Assembly (NCBI GenBank): GCA_039029535.1
Contig: JBCCFW010000267.1
Coordinates: 1 to 6,754, forward strand
From: JBCCFW01 sp039029535
GTDB lineage: Bacteria; Acidobacteriota; JBCCFW01
Length of the DNA: 6,754 bases
Direction of reading: 5' to 3'
Shown here: positions 6,500 to 6,754 of the stretch, piece by piece
Layout: each line of letters begins with the position of its first letter
How positions within the stretch are numbered: the stretch's first letter is position 1
Position numbers and translations under genes: made by a program
The notes under the pieces: generated by a model
What the model was told of the DNA's origin: nothing
Database searches by the model: none
The model's input: the letters and a program-made list of their open reading frames with translations, nothing else

Positions 6500-6699
6500 T
6501 CGCACTCTCGGCTGCGGTTGTTGGCTACTTTATGGCGCCGATGAGGGTCATCGAACGGGTGTTGTGCGCCGTTGCCGGGCTCATCTTCATCGCCCCAAGC
6601 TGGCAGGCGGATCTGGTGGCGCTCAGCTTACTGGTGCCGGCCATTATTCTCCAGTTGATCGGCTGGCGACACACAGCGTCGCCCCCAGCCCCTGGGTGA
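6397..6699 (+). CDS. TRAP transporter fused membrane subunit, C-terminal fragment
   Basis: About 100 residues with four hydrophobic stretches: VLAFVYAPVLLF, IAGVIALSAAVVGYFMA, IERVLCAVAGLIFIAP and DLVALSLLVPAIILQLIGW. The order and wording match the end of the 4TM/12TM fused TRAP permeases, which have a Phe-Tyr-Pro helix, a Gly-Tyr segment, a P-ER-L turn and a final leucine-rich helix. In TRAP systems this subunit drives Na+ or H+ coupled uptake of organic acids delivered by a periplasmic binding protein. The stop TGA is at 6697-6699. The N-terminal hundreds of residues are missing because the gene enters at the junction. Lower GC and weaker codon bias than bases 1-6390 point to a different source genome, probably a proteobacterium. 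Confidence is good for membrane-transporter character and moderate for the exact family. Confidence 0.65.
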   Translation: MLAFVYAPVLLFVSSTGFDFWEFSYTATSCIAGVIALSAAVVGYFMAPMRVIERVLCAVAGLIFIAPSWQADLVALSLLVPAIILQLIGWRHTASPPAPG

Positions 6700-6703
6700 C
6701 GTG

Positions 6704-6754
6704 ATGGCAAAACGTGAAGATACCTCATCCGGGATCACGATCATTGGCGCCGGC
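6704..6754 (+). CDS. Start of a Rossmann-fold (probably FAD- or NAD-dependent) oxidoreductase, cut by the right edge
   Basis: ATG at 6704 opens a frame of 17 codons reading MAKREDTSSGITIIGAG. The ITIIGAG block is the first beta strand and glycine turn of a dinucleotide-binding fold, as in D-amino-acid dehydrogenase-like FAD enzymes and NAD-dependent dehydrogenases. It starts 4 bases after the TRAP stop, with GGGTGA at 6694-6699 as a probable RBS overlapping that stop, so the two are probably co-transcribed. A catabolic enzyme for the imported substrate would fit, but too little is visible to name one. GTG at 6701 is an alternative start. Confidence 0.5.
   Translation, partial: MAKREDTSSGITIIGAG

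Noticed and set aside
5729..6505. A 258-codon minus-strand open frame opposite the sigma factor
   Set aside because: It runs across the chimeric junction and is antisense to clear sigma region 2.
1..6754. CRISPR array, tRNA, rRNA, insertion sequence or integrase
   Set aside because: No regularly spaced direct repeats, no cloverleaf or rRNA-like sequence, and no transposase or recombinase motifs were seen in any frame.

Overview
The window looks like two unrelated pieces of DNA joined near base 6400. Bases 1 to about 6400 are very GC-rich (73% in a hand-counted 60-base stretch just left of the join). They carry signalling genes of a type common in large, regulation-heavy genomes. My best guess is a Myxococcota-like bacterium, because of the base composition, the TPR/CHAT and NB-ARC proteins, the ECF sigma factor and the DUF4384-like membrane protein. 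This is inference: there is no rRNA or other phylogenetic marker here.

Layout. (1) Bases 2-2431, plus strand: the 3' part of a TPR-CHAT gene, open at the left edge, with an intact caspase-like His/Cys pair. (2) Bases 2428-4785, minus strand: a complete STAND NTPase with an N-terminal XRE-type helix-turn-helix, an NB-ARC module and C-terminal kinesin-light-chain-like TPRs. These two genes converge and their stop codons overlap in one CTAG. (3) Bases 4786-5045: an intergenic region with a perfect 10-bp inverted repeat 22 bases upstream of the STAND start, a good candidate operator. (4) Bases 5046-5732, minus strand: a single-pass membrane protein with an acidic cytoplasmic N-terminus and a DUF4384-like extracytoplasmic domain. 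(5) From about 5831, plus strand, divergent from (4): an ECF sigma factor that is cut off inside region 4 at the junction. (6) From about 6397 to the right edge: the last part of a TRAP transporter membrane subunit, then 4 bases later the start of a Rossmann-type oxidoreductase. The first 140 bases of this part are about 54% GC by hand count.

How it may work. The left piece reads as a regulatory neighbourhood. A membrane protein and an ECF sigma factor could sense and transmit envelope stress. A DNA-binding STAND ATPase could integrate a signal through its TPRs and may regulate itself at the palindrome. A TPR-CHAT protease-like protein is the likely effector. CHAT and STAND families are both recurrent parts of bacterial stress, cell-death and anti-phage systems, so the convergent pair is the most interesting candidate. 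No function can be proven from sequence alone. The right-hand join cuts genes on both sides and is most simply an assembly or library chimera, so sigma-factor/TRAP adjacency should not be interpreted biologically without checking.
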